The notes below the pieces were generated by a model. It searched no databases. It saw only the letters and a list, made by a program, of their open reading frames with translations, and was not told the origin of the DNA. The translations under genes and the position numbers were made by a program. Positions 12,557-23,970 of a stretch of DNA of 64,000 nt are shown here, in pieces (the stretch's first letter is position 1; every line of letters begins with the position of its first letter). Source of the DNA: Symbiotaphrina buchneri (Eukaryota > Ascomycota > Symbiotaphrinales > Symbiotaphrinaceae); assembly GCA_001599915.1 (NCBI GenBank), contig BCIG01000001.1, positions 868,001 through 932,000 on the forward strand, read 5' to 3'.

Positions 12557-13049
12557 CAGGCTTGCTGTTGGTACGGTATATACCACAGAATATAAATATA
12601 CCATACCAGTGTTTTAAATATGGTCAGGTATCAAAATTTGGTACCAGTGGTACTTAGTCATGATACCATATTCTACCGGCACTAAATATGGTATATACCA
12701 GATTACCAGATTAAAAATATAAGAAGCTTTTTCCTTTTAGAATTATCATTTTTGAAAGAAGTATAGAACTTACTTGGCAAATTCTGTGATTATATTTGTA
12801 GTAACAAATATACCTAATTGGATTTATAAGTTTCGTTTAAAGTTGTTTACTAAACACTTAGTAATCGCTTAATAAACAGTTAGTAATACAGTTTAGTAAT
12901 ACAACAATGAATACTTGATGGTAGTAGTTTTATTTGTAACTAGTGGTATCTGGTATTAAGGGTCTAAACTACCATACATAGTCAAGTTTCTTGGCAGTCA
13001 AGCTTAAAAGGTCAAAATACTATACCACATCATACCAACAGCAAGCCTG
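12557..13049 (+). mobile_element. TIR element copy 4, internally deleted
   Basis: Starts CAGGCTTGCTGTTGGTACGG and ends CATACCAACAGCAAGCCTG, with both subterminal modules but the middle third missing, about 493 bp long. It is MITE-like: short, non-coding and TIR-bounded. Confidence 0.72.
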
Positions 13050-13129
13050 ACCACGAGTGACAGGTCTTGGTGGTTAGGTTTAAGGAGGCCAAAAACCAAA
13101 CCACACCACACCAATGGCAAGCCTGTTAA

Positions 13130-13412
13130 CATCTAGTTTTTACTACTTTTGAAAATACTAATTTTAAGTCTCTGACTTCTAAAAGAAAAAGGTCTATATC
13201 TTTTTAATCTGGTAGATCTGGTATATACATATTTAAGGCTGGTAGAATATGGTATCATGACTAAGTACCACTGGTACCAAAAGATGGTACTAGACTGTGG
13301 CTAACACTAATTTGGTATTCATAACTAGTGGTAGATACCATACCAATTGTGAGCCTGGGTAAGCCATACCATACCCACTGGTAAAAGCCATACCACCAGG
13401 CACCAGCAAGCC
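13130..13412 (-). repeat. TIR element fragments at the right border of the island
   Basis: Reverse-complement sequence of the family's first half (about 13145-13358), followed by a short tail ending GCAAGCCTG at 13412. Similar short tails follow other copies (for example 13050-13129). Confidence 0.6.
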
Positions 13413-13670
13413 TGACGTCAAAGAATAGAATCTATAAAAGATTAACGGCAGAGACAAGAGTTTGAAACCTGTCACTTCGAATGCACGCCAGATCATCATC
13501 ACTTCGGAATGTATGTAGAATTGGAACAAACCAAGCTCCCGTCAGACCTATCCTAAACCCATTGGTCACCCTAAAACAACCCAGACGCCGTCAACGCAAC
13601 CGATGCGTGGTGCCCAATGCCGCCGGTCCCAACGCCAACAAGCCATCGAAGGAGCTTTAAACAGGTAAAC

Positions 13671-15418
13671 TCATAGGAGAAACGACGACCGGGTATGAGA
13701 AATAATAAACTTGCACCCCAACCCAAGCTTCGCTTCATGTGCTTCCAACTGGGCCAATATCGTCTGACCAACAGATGGACCGCCCAGAAACGACTCCTCT
13801 ATGTGCATGACAATAATCGGAAGTCCCGCCAAAGGCGGCGAGGACGTCTGTGGGTCAATAGTAGCATCGTTGAAGGTCGCGATCGACCGCGATGTCTTGC
13901 TTTTCGGACCTCTCTCGCCATCACTATCACCGTTTCCCTGCCTCTTCCGTTTCACTCCTTTAGTTTTCCTTCTGACGCTCTCGACTCTATCTGCGAGGAC
14001 AACCAGCTCTGCTATGAGATGCCTTGGTGTCAGGTGTCCAAACAGGATCTCGTCTGGTCTTGAGTCTTCATAGGAGCATTCAATAAGGATGCCAGTTAGT
14101 GTGCCAGAAACTATTTTCGGGGCGGCATCGTTCCACACCCTCTCATTCCGTGGGACGAGTGAGATACTGTCTGGCTCCACGTCGCCAAATATCAACACCT
14201 CCTTTCCTGTAGCAGAATCCCGAATGAAGTAGGCAGTGCTGTCCACAACGTGATCGGAATGGACCGCCGTAGTAACTTCGCCCGTCTCGTCAATGACCTG
14301 TATAATGGAATTTCGTCTTGAATTTGCCGGACTCTTGTGTCTGATTGGTTTCTGCGATCCCACACTAGCGCTATCATCTTGATGCTGATTGACACACCGC
14401 CCGTGACTTATGCTCCATGCTTTCACACTTAGACCCTCACATATCTCGACATAACCAGGATTCGGACTCTCGGTCAGGACAAAATTCCCACCGTCCATCA
14501 GCCGCCGAAAGGTCAACAAACCCACACCGCCGTCCTCATCTGAAAGATTTGGCCATATGACGTCGTTGAATATATGACTCTTGAGGGCATTGATGGTAGA
14601 AGGCAAAGCTGCCAGAAGCTTCGGCTGGGTAAAGGAGGCAGTATTGATCATCCCACCAGCAATATGATCGAGGTGAGAGTGTGTAATCAGATAGGTCGAG
14701 ATACAATGACGGAGGAAATGCAGCGCATCAGCAAGGGGGTCGGAATGTGGGAGTTCAAATCCAGCTAATGGGCCTTCTCGGACAAGTGAAGGCTTTCGAG
14801 CAGGTAATGTGTTGTCGGGAGATATTGCAGCCGGAGGTCCAGATGGCTTCTTCGACGGGCTCAATGTTCTGGGCCTGCGTTTGGCTGAAGATGCCGCGCC
14901 AGGCTCATCTTTGAGTGTTGTTTCAGATCGACGGGTGGGTCCTTTGGTAGGTTCTTTGGGAATGTCAGGCAACGGAATGGTTGATCCTTTGGCCCGCGTC
15001 TGTTCGTCAAAAAGTCGCACGATGGATGCGAGATGTACTCCAACATCTACTGCGAGAACGGAGCCTTTAGCCCATTTTGTCGCAGTTGATCGGACCAGGA
15101 ATGCCGTGGTGTTGTTTTCCAAGGGCCCTCCTCCGGAACCCTAAGGCTGTTAGTCGTCCTGAATACTATAACCATGCCCGAGCGGAAAAGGACACGATGT
15201 CTCGGAATAAGTAGCTTCCCGGTGTTTCATGCAGATGAGGCAAAGCAATGCAGACGGTGGAAAGGAACATTATTTTTTAGCCGCAGACGGGGGCCACATC
15301 CGTAGAACTGAAATCCATGTTGACTTTTTGAAACACGTACCAAGACTATCACCTGAAAAGCTGGTGTAGAGGTCTCTGAAGACGGAGCCCCCCCAGCGCC
15401 CTGTCCATTCCTTTTCAT
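13671..15418 (-). CDS. Class II (PDE1-type) cyclic-nucleotide phosphodiesterase
   Basis: Two exons (15341-15418 and 13671-15140) give 515 residues; the 5' exon supplies FQVIVL, joining GSGGGPLENN of the second, as the family requires. The metal-binding motif of the metallo-beta-lactamase fold, THSHLDH, is near residues 180-185, preceded by the HFLRHCISTYLI strand; FGDVEPD and HIEESFLGGPSVG are further conserved blocks. Family knowledge: PDE1-type enzymes hydrolyse cAMP to AMP with low affinity and damp cAMP/PKA signalling. A Pro/Ser/Lys-rich insert of about 70 residues (about 85-150) lies between the first strand and the metal site and is probably disordered. The stop codon is only about 250 bp from the repeat island. 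Confidence 0.9.
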
Positions 15419-17391
15419 AGATAACTTCTCAATACGGCAAAAGGATCTGCGGCGGTGTGGCTATCGACAGTTAGAAATGAAGCAAAGTACTGGCGCATAA
15501 TGATTGACTCGACCAACCTTTATGCGCCACCGAGGAGCCTGAACTGCGGGAGACCAATCTCCTTTGTTCTAGCGGTTTGGCCTAGCACCGCAAGTATATC
15601 TAGGGATGCAACTACCCGGCGCGCTCCACCGACGACTGGCCCTGTCTGAGATGTTGACACGGTTTGATGCGATTCTCCAGGAACGAGAGGTTAACCAAGC
15701 AGCCCTTTGACTGTTATTCAACGCTATCCGCGCCGATGTAGGTTGAGTGTTTTTGGCATCAAGCTCGAGTCGGACCGAGCCGTGAATAACAGATACCTCA
15801 CAGTCGCGGCTGACGGTAAGAAGGAAGGTTTACGGAGGTAGGCAGGAGGAAGCTCTGATCGTCATCTGCACCTTGCGGGACAGCATGCGGTATGATATGG
15901 TAGCGTCAGAGACTGGTCACTGCATCCGAACTTGTGTAGCGGGATCGAATTCAGCTGGGCTGCATCATCTGGCTTGACCGTGTCCAGTAAGGGTGCACAA
16001 GGGAACTAGCCCGGTGAAGGAAAGACCTCGTGAATATTACCCATTTCCTAAGGTGACAGGGCGGTCGAGTTTAATACATAGTGGCCACAGGGGGTTCGGA
16101 ATGCTTGACTGGCGCTTGGTGTATGCTTGGTGGAAGAAGATTCGTGGACCTTGTCAGCAACACATTCCAGCTCCGTTTTGTGGCTGGGGCGAGGCCAAGG
16201 GCGAGTCGAGAGGAGCTTTGACCGCATGCGTCGATTGCCGGAGACGGCAATGACAGGTCCAGATTTCCAGATGGGACGTGCCGCGAACGTGCAATATGCG
16301 GAAGCTCTCCACACGGGGAACAACAACAATAATAGATACAGGTATAACGCAATCAACAGCTGGCCCGCTGTCGACGACCCATCCATTCGAAACGCCCACA
16401 TGTTCGATAAGAGCGTACGTGATTGTACTCTGTCTGTACGAAGATTCACTCGACTGTTTGTAAGGAAGGTACCTTACCTTCGATTGGGACCCATGCACGA
16501 TTAAAGCGTAGCGTGAAACACAGCGTCGGAATCGTCAAGAGAGATAGATCTAAGACCATCTGATCCATCAATCGATAAGGTATCATACCCCTGCTGGTTC
16601 AGGTGCGACAAGCGAATTTACGGATCTTAATCATCATGGTTGAGAGTCTCCGTAAATGACTACAACTCCACAGCTAAGGTACCTACCTACCTTAGTATTT
16701 GGTGATTTCAAACAACAACAATGGAAACAACAAAGTCGCATTTAACAAAGTCGACACCAAAAGAACAACGAACTCCTGCGTCGGAAAGGGATAAGATAGG
16801 CATGTATCTTCATATGTGTATGTACGAGTGCTTCGTAGTCGACAGTTGTGCATGCCGGTGTTAGGTAGAGACAGAGAATTGTCTTCTTTGCTGCTTAGTC
16901 CTAAGCCGTTTCAGATCCTCATCTCAACGCCCATCCCCACTACGGTAGAAATTGGTCAAGGAGCCTCGGCAACTCGGCTATCTCTGATACGCTGTATTTG
17001 TATTCTTCTCTCACTCGTTTGAACTCAAGAGGTTCACCTGGATCAAGTGTCTGGAACATCACGATACTTTACACACTTCAAGCCGATAAAAATATGGTAC
17101 ACGTAGATACCTGTTCGGGAGGAGAAGAGAGCCGGTCGACAGCTTTTGTCGTACGCTATAACCTCTGCCGCTAGTAGTCATCCTACCGATCGACTGGATC
17201 GGTGACTGCGGGTATGAACATGCAACAATAACAGCACCACGCTAATAGGCAGTGATATCGAAGACAACACCACTGCCACCATCCAAGACCCAGAAGTCGC
17301 CCCTCAGGTGCGAATACACTCCCGTCCATAAAACGCCTAGATCCCACAGTGCCAAGATCGAGCCCGTCATTGATCATTATATACGCTGCAT
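15419..17391. other. Intergenic region, 2.0 kb
   Basis: The phosphodiesterase promoter lies at the left and the 3' flank of the SPRY gene at the right. Several overlapping ORFs of 60-130 codons on both strands around 16.0-16.5 kb resemble no protein I know and show no splice pattern, so I call no gene. Short AAGGTACCTACCTACCTTAG motifs occur at about 16675. Confidence 0.5.
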
Positions 17392-19037
17392 TCAACCATC
17401 CCTCCTGTTCGGGTCACTTGCTACTGCTGCATCATAACTCGGAATCGGAGGAGCCTCGCCCCCTGACGGTAACAGTGGCTGGTGCTCATCCTCATCATGG
17501 TGCTGGCCAGCATCAGAACCCCGAGGACTCGAGTATTCTGGAGGAGGAGGACCGTGTGGTTCTTCGTGGTGTAACTGTGATCCATCGTTGCTGGATATTC
17601 CGAGACCACTCGTCCCCTCACCCACATCCTCATTAGAAGGGACATGCGAGAGCTGCGCCAACGATATATCGGTCGGAGATCGAATAGGACCCGGACTCGT
17701 AGCACCATATCGTATATTCCCGCTCCTCGTCCGAAAATGACCGGCGCCGAGATAGCCTTGACCCGCCTGTACACCTTCTCTTCCAGCTTCCAACAGAATG
17801 CTCCCTTGTTCACTACCATACGGCGGTGGCGGCGCGAGACTGCCGGTCATCGGGGCCAGACCCCATTTCTTAACGTTTGCCTCGATGAAAACAAATCCCA
17901 TCTGGCCAAAATTCACATGCACATTACAAGGCCCATTTGCACCAACGGTTGGGAAGAAGTTCTGAGATTTCAGGCCATGCGCCACATCATCAAGCTTCTT
18001 CCCGTTGCGTGTGAAGAAGACCGTGCCCGTTCGAGGGCGATAGCCGACTCCGACAACATCGCCCTGCACATATGCCGGTCCATAGTTTGTGCCAGAAAAT
18101 GGTTGGTTGTACCTGCGTTCACCCGACGACGTATATGCGACAGAGTACTTATGCCAGCCTAGCAGCTCAGGTTAGTAGGCCACCACCACGATTTGACGGA
18201 ACTTCGTACCTGGTAATCTGAACAGCGGATATGGTTTTGTAGTCATGCCGATGCTGATGACGGTTGAATCAGGTTTATCGTAGATTTTGGCTTCCCAGTA
18301 ATAAACCTCATTCTGTTTTGGAACCGGAAAGTTGCTTTGTACACTGCATTCCGCATCGAAAAATTCAATCTGTGTCCGCCCTTCCACAAAACAATTGGCA
18401 ATCTCTAACTCGGGCTCGAACTCCCATGCCGATACGCCTTTCTCTTGAATAGCGAGGAACTGCGATAATGATATATCTGTCTGTACAGATTCGGGGGGGT
18501 TGGCTTGCACGAAGGCTAAAAGGAAAGTCAGCAGGTTCAAAGGCTAGGAAGTGCGAGAAGTAGGGGCTCGCCATCGTAACATAAGACGCAAGATGTTGTC
18601 ATACCTTTTGCTCTTTGGTATTCAGTTCTCTGCAAATCATCCATTTGCTCCAAGGCCTCCGCCTCCTCCCTTGCAAACGCAGCTTCATCGTCGTATTCTC
18701 CGGGCCTGCCGATACGATCCAGAAATATCCTTCCTTGGCTCGTATATTTGAAAAAGAATATGATTCCGAAGAGGATGAGCACCAAACCGGCCGACCCAAA
18801 TGCTGATAAGAGCCCGATAAGAATGCCTTTCCCGGTCGAGCCCGGATCGCCCTGCAGTGCCACTACGGTGTTGGTGTCTTCTCCAAGACCATTCTGCAGC
18901 CACGAAGACGAAACCATATCCGGACCCGAGGGAAAGATAGACCTGAGCGGATCATGTAGCGTTGACGTCGAGAAGGTAGTTGACGCTGCGCCCTCAGCAG
19001 CAGGGCGCCCATCGGCATCCCTCGACTGGAGCTTCAT
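17392..19037 (-). CDS. SPRY-domain endosomal ubiquitin-ligase adaptor, Ssh4/Ear1-like
   Basis: Three exons (18605-19037, 18210-18515, 17392-18158) give 501 residues. Order: a Ser/Thr-rich lumenal N-terminus, one transmembrane helix at about 71-97, a cytosolic linker, a SPRY domain (from VSAWEFEP through YYWEAKIYDKP and VVGVGYRPRTGTVFFTRNG), then a proline-rich tail with a PPEY motif. Family knowledge: yeast Ssh4 and Ear1 are single-pass vacuolar/endosomal proteins that bind the WW domains of the Rsp5 ligase through PPxY and direct cargo into multivesicular bodies. The topology and motif here fit that role. The start is the first in-frame ATG; a further 5' exon cannot be excluded, since no clear signal peptide is seen. 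Confidence 0.85.
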
Positions 19038-19961
19038 CGGACTTCCGAGAAATCAACAGCAACCGCAGACGAACACCAGGTGAGTCCCCAGAAAGAAGAA
19101 TTCCGGTGATCGCTTTGAGAAGTCCCTCTTTCCAAGATGGAATGCCGGTGGCGGAGTTGATTCAAAAGAAAGCAATCAAGCAGGGGTGGCTCGTCTAGAA
19201 CGCTTCCCGAGCTGACTGACGATTGCGGCGACTAGGATGATATAAAACGCCAAGCAGATTACCTCAATAATGTAAGTGACGAGTATGTCGTGGATTTGCA
19301 GAACCTTTGCAGGAATTGCCGGTTGAAGCTTGATCAAACCCGTGATTAATGTACCGGAGAAGAAGATCAATCGACACAAATCTGTGTATTAGAATGTCAG
19401 AGAAATAATATATGTACCTTAGGCATCTGATGATTGAAGTCAGGTGTTTTGGTACCACACTGTAGACCAGATGCCGGGCGGTACTGCTCCCTACTAATTA
19501 CTAGGCCACGGTACTTCATACGTCGCACTGCACCTGACCGCCCTTGCGCCGTCCGAAATCTAGAAACGTCCGACACCAACGAACATTTTCGAAATACCAG
19601 CATTTATCACTATCCGCAATTGCTTGCATGCGCCAATGTTAGTGTTACATCTTTGCAGAGCGCGTACTATTCTAGGATCGCAGAATAATGAGTATTCAGA
19701 CATTATTGGCTTTGTCGGCGTTTATGCGTCTTATCCTCTTGCATGACTTAGATATAACACCTGACGTTTCAGAATGGCGGAGCTGAACCAGCCGCGGCTC
19801 GGCGTTTAGGTATGGGTTCCCATCCGTCAACCGTACCTCTCCATAAACCATCCCTCCGACACTGCAGCTAGTATTAAGATGCTGGTACGGAGTCATCGCG
19901 CAGAGCCGTCCATAATAAGCCCTGCCGCCATAGGAAGATGGTGGCACAAGTGCATGCCCTA
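19038..19961. other. Intergenic region, 0.9 kb
   Basis: Upstream of the SPRY gene and downstream of the UCH gene. I see no coding sequence or RNA gene here. Confidence 0.5.
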
Positions 19962-21094
19962 TCACATTTCCATCTCATCCCCTGCCATAGCTCCGCCTTG
20001 TCTCTCGGATATCCTAGCTTTAGTCTTCGCCTTTGCTTCCTCAATCCATCGCTCGTAAGCTTCGTTCCCTTCCTTTAATTTTGACCGTACCACTGCTTTG
20101 AGGAGCTCACCGGTGAATCCGATGAAGTTATGTCGCCGAAGAGCATTTTCCCACTGCCATCCATTCCGCTTCTGTTCTTCTCTATACAGCCAGTCTTGGT
20201 CACCGATTTCTCGAGCTTTTATCCGTAGATCTTGCACCATAGCTAATAGGTTGAAACGTATCTCATTTGATGGATAGCGTTCAATCCGTCTTTGAAGGAC
20301 TGGAATCACCTTATCTGGGAATTCCTCGAATGTACAGTCTCCATGCGAGATGGGTGCAGGCTGCAGTCCGTCTAATTCATAGAGCTTCCCATTAATGGGC
20401 GTATATGCTATGAAATGGTAGACGTCGTCGTCTTCTGTAGCAGTGCGCTGGGTCTCATCAATGAATGGCGAACTGCGAGCGAAAGAATTGTGCACATCAC
20501 GTATAAGTTCTGAGTTCGAGAGGGCTTCTCCCCGAAGCTGGACCAACGTCAGTAGGAGCCAGCTTCCGAGAAGTAGAGTGTAGCTCACATCTGCTGGGAA
20601 AGCCTGCGTAAACTCTTTGAACTCCTTGAGCTTATCACCGATGTCTATCTGCCCATCTTTATTCAGAAGCACTGACAGGAGTGCTTGTGTACCGCATGCA
20701 TTCTGGATGGTCTGCGCAGCGAAAAAGATATTCTCTGCCGCTTCCGGGTTGAATGAGCCATCTTTTGGGACATCCGTTGCTTTCTGTCCGGTGGGGTATT
20801 TGAAGAGAAATATGACGCCATATACTGGACTTGGGACGTCAGAAGGGTCCTCCCACATCGGGCCATCCGAGCGTATAACTACCTCTGTTGTTTCAGGAAG
20901 TCGGCGTCCAAGGCAATAAGCTCTTCAAACTGGACATCCTTCACTCCTAAGTTTTCGACCAGATAGGTGAAGACACCCTTGGCAGCACAAACCGGTCAGC
21001 TCCAGCTTATTCTTAGAACAAAGATCCTTGTATACGGCGGCCACGGGAAACATACAGCATCGGACTCGATGGTATTCCAGCCTGCTGAAGACAT
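19962..21094 (-). CDS. Ubiquitin C-terminal hydrolase, UCH37/UCHL5 type
   Basis: Four exons (21056-21094, 20883-20977, 20589-20829, 19962-20537) give 316 residues starting MSSAGWNTIESDAGVFTYL, the usual start of the family. The catalytic cysteine is in AQTIQNACGTQALLS (about residue 90), with the upstream Gln as oxyanion residue; the histidine is in DVYHFIAY and the aspartate in LYELDGLQP. A long helical C-terminal extension after about residue 230 (the ULD region) distinguishes UCH37 from the short UCHL1/L3 type. Family knowledge: UCH37 (S. pombe Uch2) binds the proteasome through Rpn13 and trims ubiquitin chains. The third intron (20538-20588, 51 bp) is in frame and has no stop, so a retained form would add 17 hydrophobic residues. 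Confidence 0.9.
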
Positions 21095-22068
21095 GCCTCC
21101 TCCTTGCGCAGAAAGATGGAAGGTAAGGACCTCAATTCAACGCGATCATTGAATTCGCAGCTTTTGAAAGTTGAGACGAAGCTCCAAGTGATATCGTTTT
21201 GGGAAGCTTAGGTATAGTACTAGCGAGCTAGGTTTGTCAGTCAGTGGGGTTAGGAGGAGTGGTTGAAGAGCACTAAAGTACCTAAGGTACCTAAGGCAAC
21301 GTGGGTGTAAGCATGAAGTACAGTGGGAAGAAAGTACCCTAACGTACCTTAGACCTTACGGACGGAGCGCAGATGACTGACAGTACCTTAAGTTCCAGGT
21401 CCTTACGGTACGTCGTGCCTGAGGAATGCATCATCTTATCTGCTTCACCCTGCCTTACCTGGCAAACTGATTGCAACCCTTACATATTACTGGTACAATG
21501 TAGTGACTACAGGAAGAGTTCTCGGACATTGTGTCAAGGTACGGAGTACCTTACCTTAGCAAAGCCGGGCAGTCGTTGCGGCACGAAACCCCGCATCCGC
21601 GCCTAGCATGATTAGCCTGCGGGAAGAAGCCATGAGTAAGTAGTACAGGAGTTTATTTCCGTCAGGCCCCCGATCCATGTATGAAATACGGAGCCCGGGG
21701 AAATGGACTTGGCCAGATCAAGTCCAATGCAGCCTGGGGCCTACCTAGCACAGCTATGGGGTATCTAAAGAAAACTTGCTATTATTTTCCCCGTCGACGA
21801 TATCCCATATGAGAGAGCACCCGCCCTCAATGCGAAGCCCTGACTTCTGGATCAATTAGATTTGGGAAGGCATTATTGCGCATGTGTCTGCCCTTGCACA
21901 GCATCCAGCTCGCAGCTGTGTCGGTGATACCTGCGCGACCAAACCGTATGGGTAGGATTTGTTGACGGCACGCCTAAGGACCGTCCTCATGGGGGCCTTG
22001 GTTGACGGCCATCTCCATAGAACGAGGGGTCAGACGGAGGATGCTGTCTGATGGACTTTCAGCGCAGT
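21095..22068. other. Intergenic region, 1.0 kb
   Basis: Contains the UCH promoter and the 3' flank of the transcription-factor gene. It has several short motifs of the type AAGTACCTAAGGTACCTAAGG (about 21275-21300) and GGTACGGAGTACCTTACC (about 21538). No gene seen. Confidence 0.5.
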
Positions 22069-23970
22069 TCAGTTCCTTGTGCGCGGATTCACAAACCGTC
22101 CGCTATACAGGATAGGCTGCGTCTCAAATTCATGATGCCCTTCTCCACTAGGACCCGGGGATCGCTGTGGGGTCCTGCTCAGACTGTACGAGTAAGCATC
22201 CATTGGTGGAAACTGATACTGGCCGAGTTCCGGTATTCCATGTACATCAATGTATGGAAGCTGTCGACCCGCTCCGACAGCAGAAGGTTCTGGGAGTTGC
22301 GGAAGTGGTGCAAGCGTCCGTGGGGGTTCTTCTATCGGCGTGAGTGCCATTCCCAGATTGCCGCTGAACTCTGCCAACTCCGCTTGAGCTGTGGCGTCGA
22401 TCCCTTCTAAGCCAGCAAGTCGATGAGAACCAATCAATGTGAATGGCTCCTGAGGCTGAAGCCATGCCACTTGATGACGCAGATCTGATGCCACCTCACA
22501 TGGGAAGACCATCAGAGCTAAAGCAGCCTTCACCTCCTCATCTGCTGTTGCTGATCTTTGCGTCTCGGTCAATGCTCGGTATATGTCGTCGATGCAAATT
22601 ATACGCATGCTGGTGAAATAGGCCAAGCCAACACCAGGGAAGATTGGGTATAAGGCAAGGACTGCGGCGTAGAAGTGAGCCAACATCACCATGATCCTAA
22701 CGTCCCTTCCCTTGGTCTGCAGGAATGAGACCGGAAGCCAGAGAGTCCAGGCGGACATTGATTGTAGCAACCGAAACTGCTCAGGCGCAGAATGACCTAT
22801 GCCCGAGACTCTGAGATTACGAAGGAAGTCTAACAGATCCCCCAAGCATCTGCGGCCGTCCACCTCTGGAGTCATGAAAATGTCGATGGCTTCCAACGCG
22901 TGTATAACACGGTCGAGCACGAAACCTTCTTGAGGAGCCAGTTCACGCGGCGGATAAGATGGTTGGATTTCATTGATCCCTTGTGGCGGAAAAAAGGGAG
23001 CTTGCTCCGCCATATAATCCGTAAACTGAGATTCATGTCTCCAAGGCCTCATTGCGGCCATCACCTTTATCCTGTTAGCATGGTGCATTTGTCTTTGTGC
23101 AGGGACATAGACTTCTCTTACCGTAGTGATACCTTGCATGAGTGGAGCCCAACCGCGCCTGCTACCATTATTAGCGGGACATTCAGCACCCAATCCTATA
23201 GGAGTTTCCTTACCACTCAGGAGCTTGCCACGATAGTATGATCGATGCCGCAAGTACGGCATCTGAGTTTGCTCGAGAGAAACTCCCAATGGCACCCTGC
23301 AAGCCTCTGAAAGCAACACCTCGGTGTCGGTAAGCGATTTTGTCAACCTCTGCTGATTTTGTGGCCCAGGCGAGGTGCGTCGCCGACAACGCGAGAACAG
23401 AATGCATCATAAATGGGAAGGATACAGCAAGTCGCATGAACCTGTAGGGCAATTAGCCGTGACCCGAAGCAGGATGGCAGCGTCTCGTGACGTACGTTGG
23501 TATCTCTCTGGCCCAGGCACTGAATCTGCTTGTATTGTTAAACTCGAGGATTCTGGAAGTCATGCAAATATGGTGGAGCAATCGTAGATCTTCGCTGGAG
23601 AACTCGTGAGGCGATGGCTCAGGCTGTAACTGTAGCTCTGGGAAGGGGAATGCGCCAGTCTGCTGCCAGAGATCTATTTCCCTCTGCACCTCAGGGCTGG
23701 GCAGAAGCTCCGCAGATTTTGGAGACTTCGCACGTTCTTCGGCGGGCGGCGGCGCATCCATGTAGTCACATCTGCAGCCGTGTTTGGTGCAGTTGCGACT
23801 TCAAGATGCTGGTCAGTGATTGAAGCTAGACACTAAACGCAGGCTTCATGAGTTTCTCACCACTGCGGGAATGTCTCGTCACATCGTATGTGCCGGCGTT
23901 TGCAAGTCTTGCAACCTCTCCTGGATTTGGTGTGGCTCCGCCGGGCAGGCCCTCCACTGTTTCCCGCCAT
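22069..23970 (-). CDS. Zn2Cys6 transcription factor (Upc2-like architecture)
   Basis: Five exons (23861-23970, 23498-free junction at 23496-23798, 23214-23441, 23122-23158, 22069-23064) give 557 residues. The N-terminus has a basic HTKSRRGCKTCKRR patch and a binuclear zinc cluster with cysteines at about 20, 23, 30, 37, 40, 45 and 47, split by intron 1 at the fourth cysteine. A fungal transcription-factor regulatory region follows (FPFMMHSVLALSATHLAW is typical of the Fungal_trans_2/DUF3468 group that includes sterol regulator Upc2). The C-terminus is proline-rich. Targets are unknown; the similarity to Upc2 is in architecture only and does not prove a role in sterol control. Exon 4 is only 37 bp. 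The start is the first ATG before the zinc cluster. Confidence 0.82.

Larger units (their letters stand above)
2281..13420. repeat. AT-rich RIP-type repeat island
   Basis: About 11 kb with very low GC, no long ORF and many mutually similar repeats. Compared copies differ almost only by C/T and G/A transitions, which is the signature of repeat-induced point mutation in ascomycetes. Contents: TIR elements, a fossil LTR retrotransposon, a solo LTR, a minisatellite and short repeat tails. The borders are gradual: on the left about 0.5 kb past the NIPA stop codon, on the right about 250 bp before the phosphodiesterase stop codon. By analogy with other fungi it is likely heterochromatic; this is inference. 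Confidence 0.85.

Noticed and set aside
15993-16504. Cluster of overlapping 60-133-codon ORFs on both strands
   Set aside because: No family resemblance, no consistent frame or splice pattern; several frames are open together, which suggests chance in GC-balanced DNA.
23210-23452. Separate small gene starting MPYRFMRLAV
   Set aside because: It is exon 3 of the Zn2Cys6 factor read through its flanking introns; phases join it to both neighbours.
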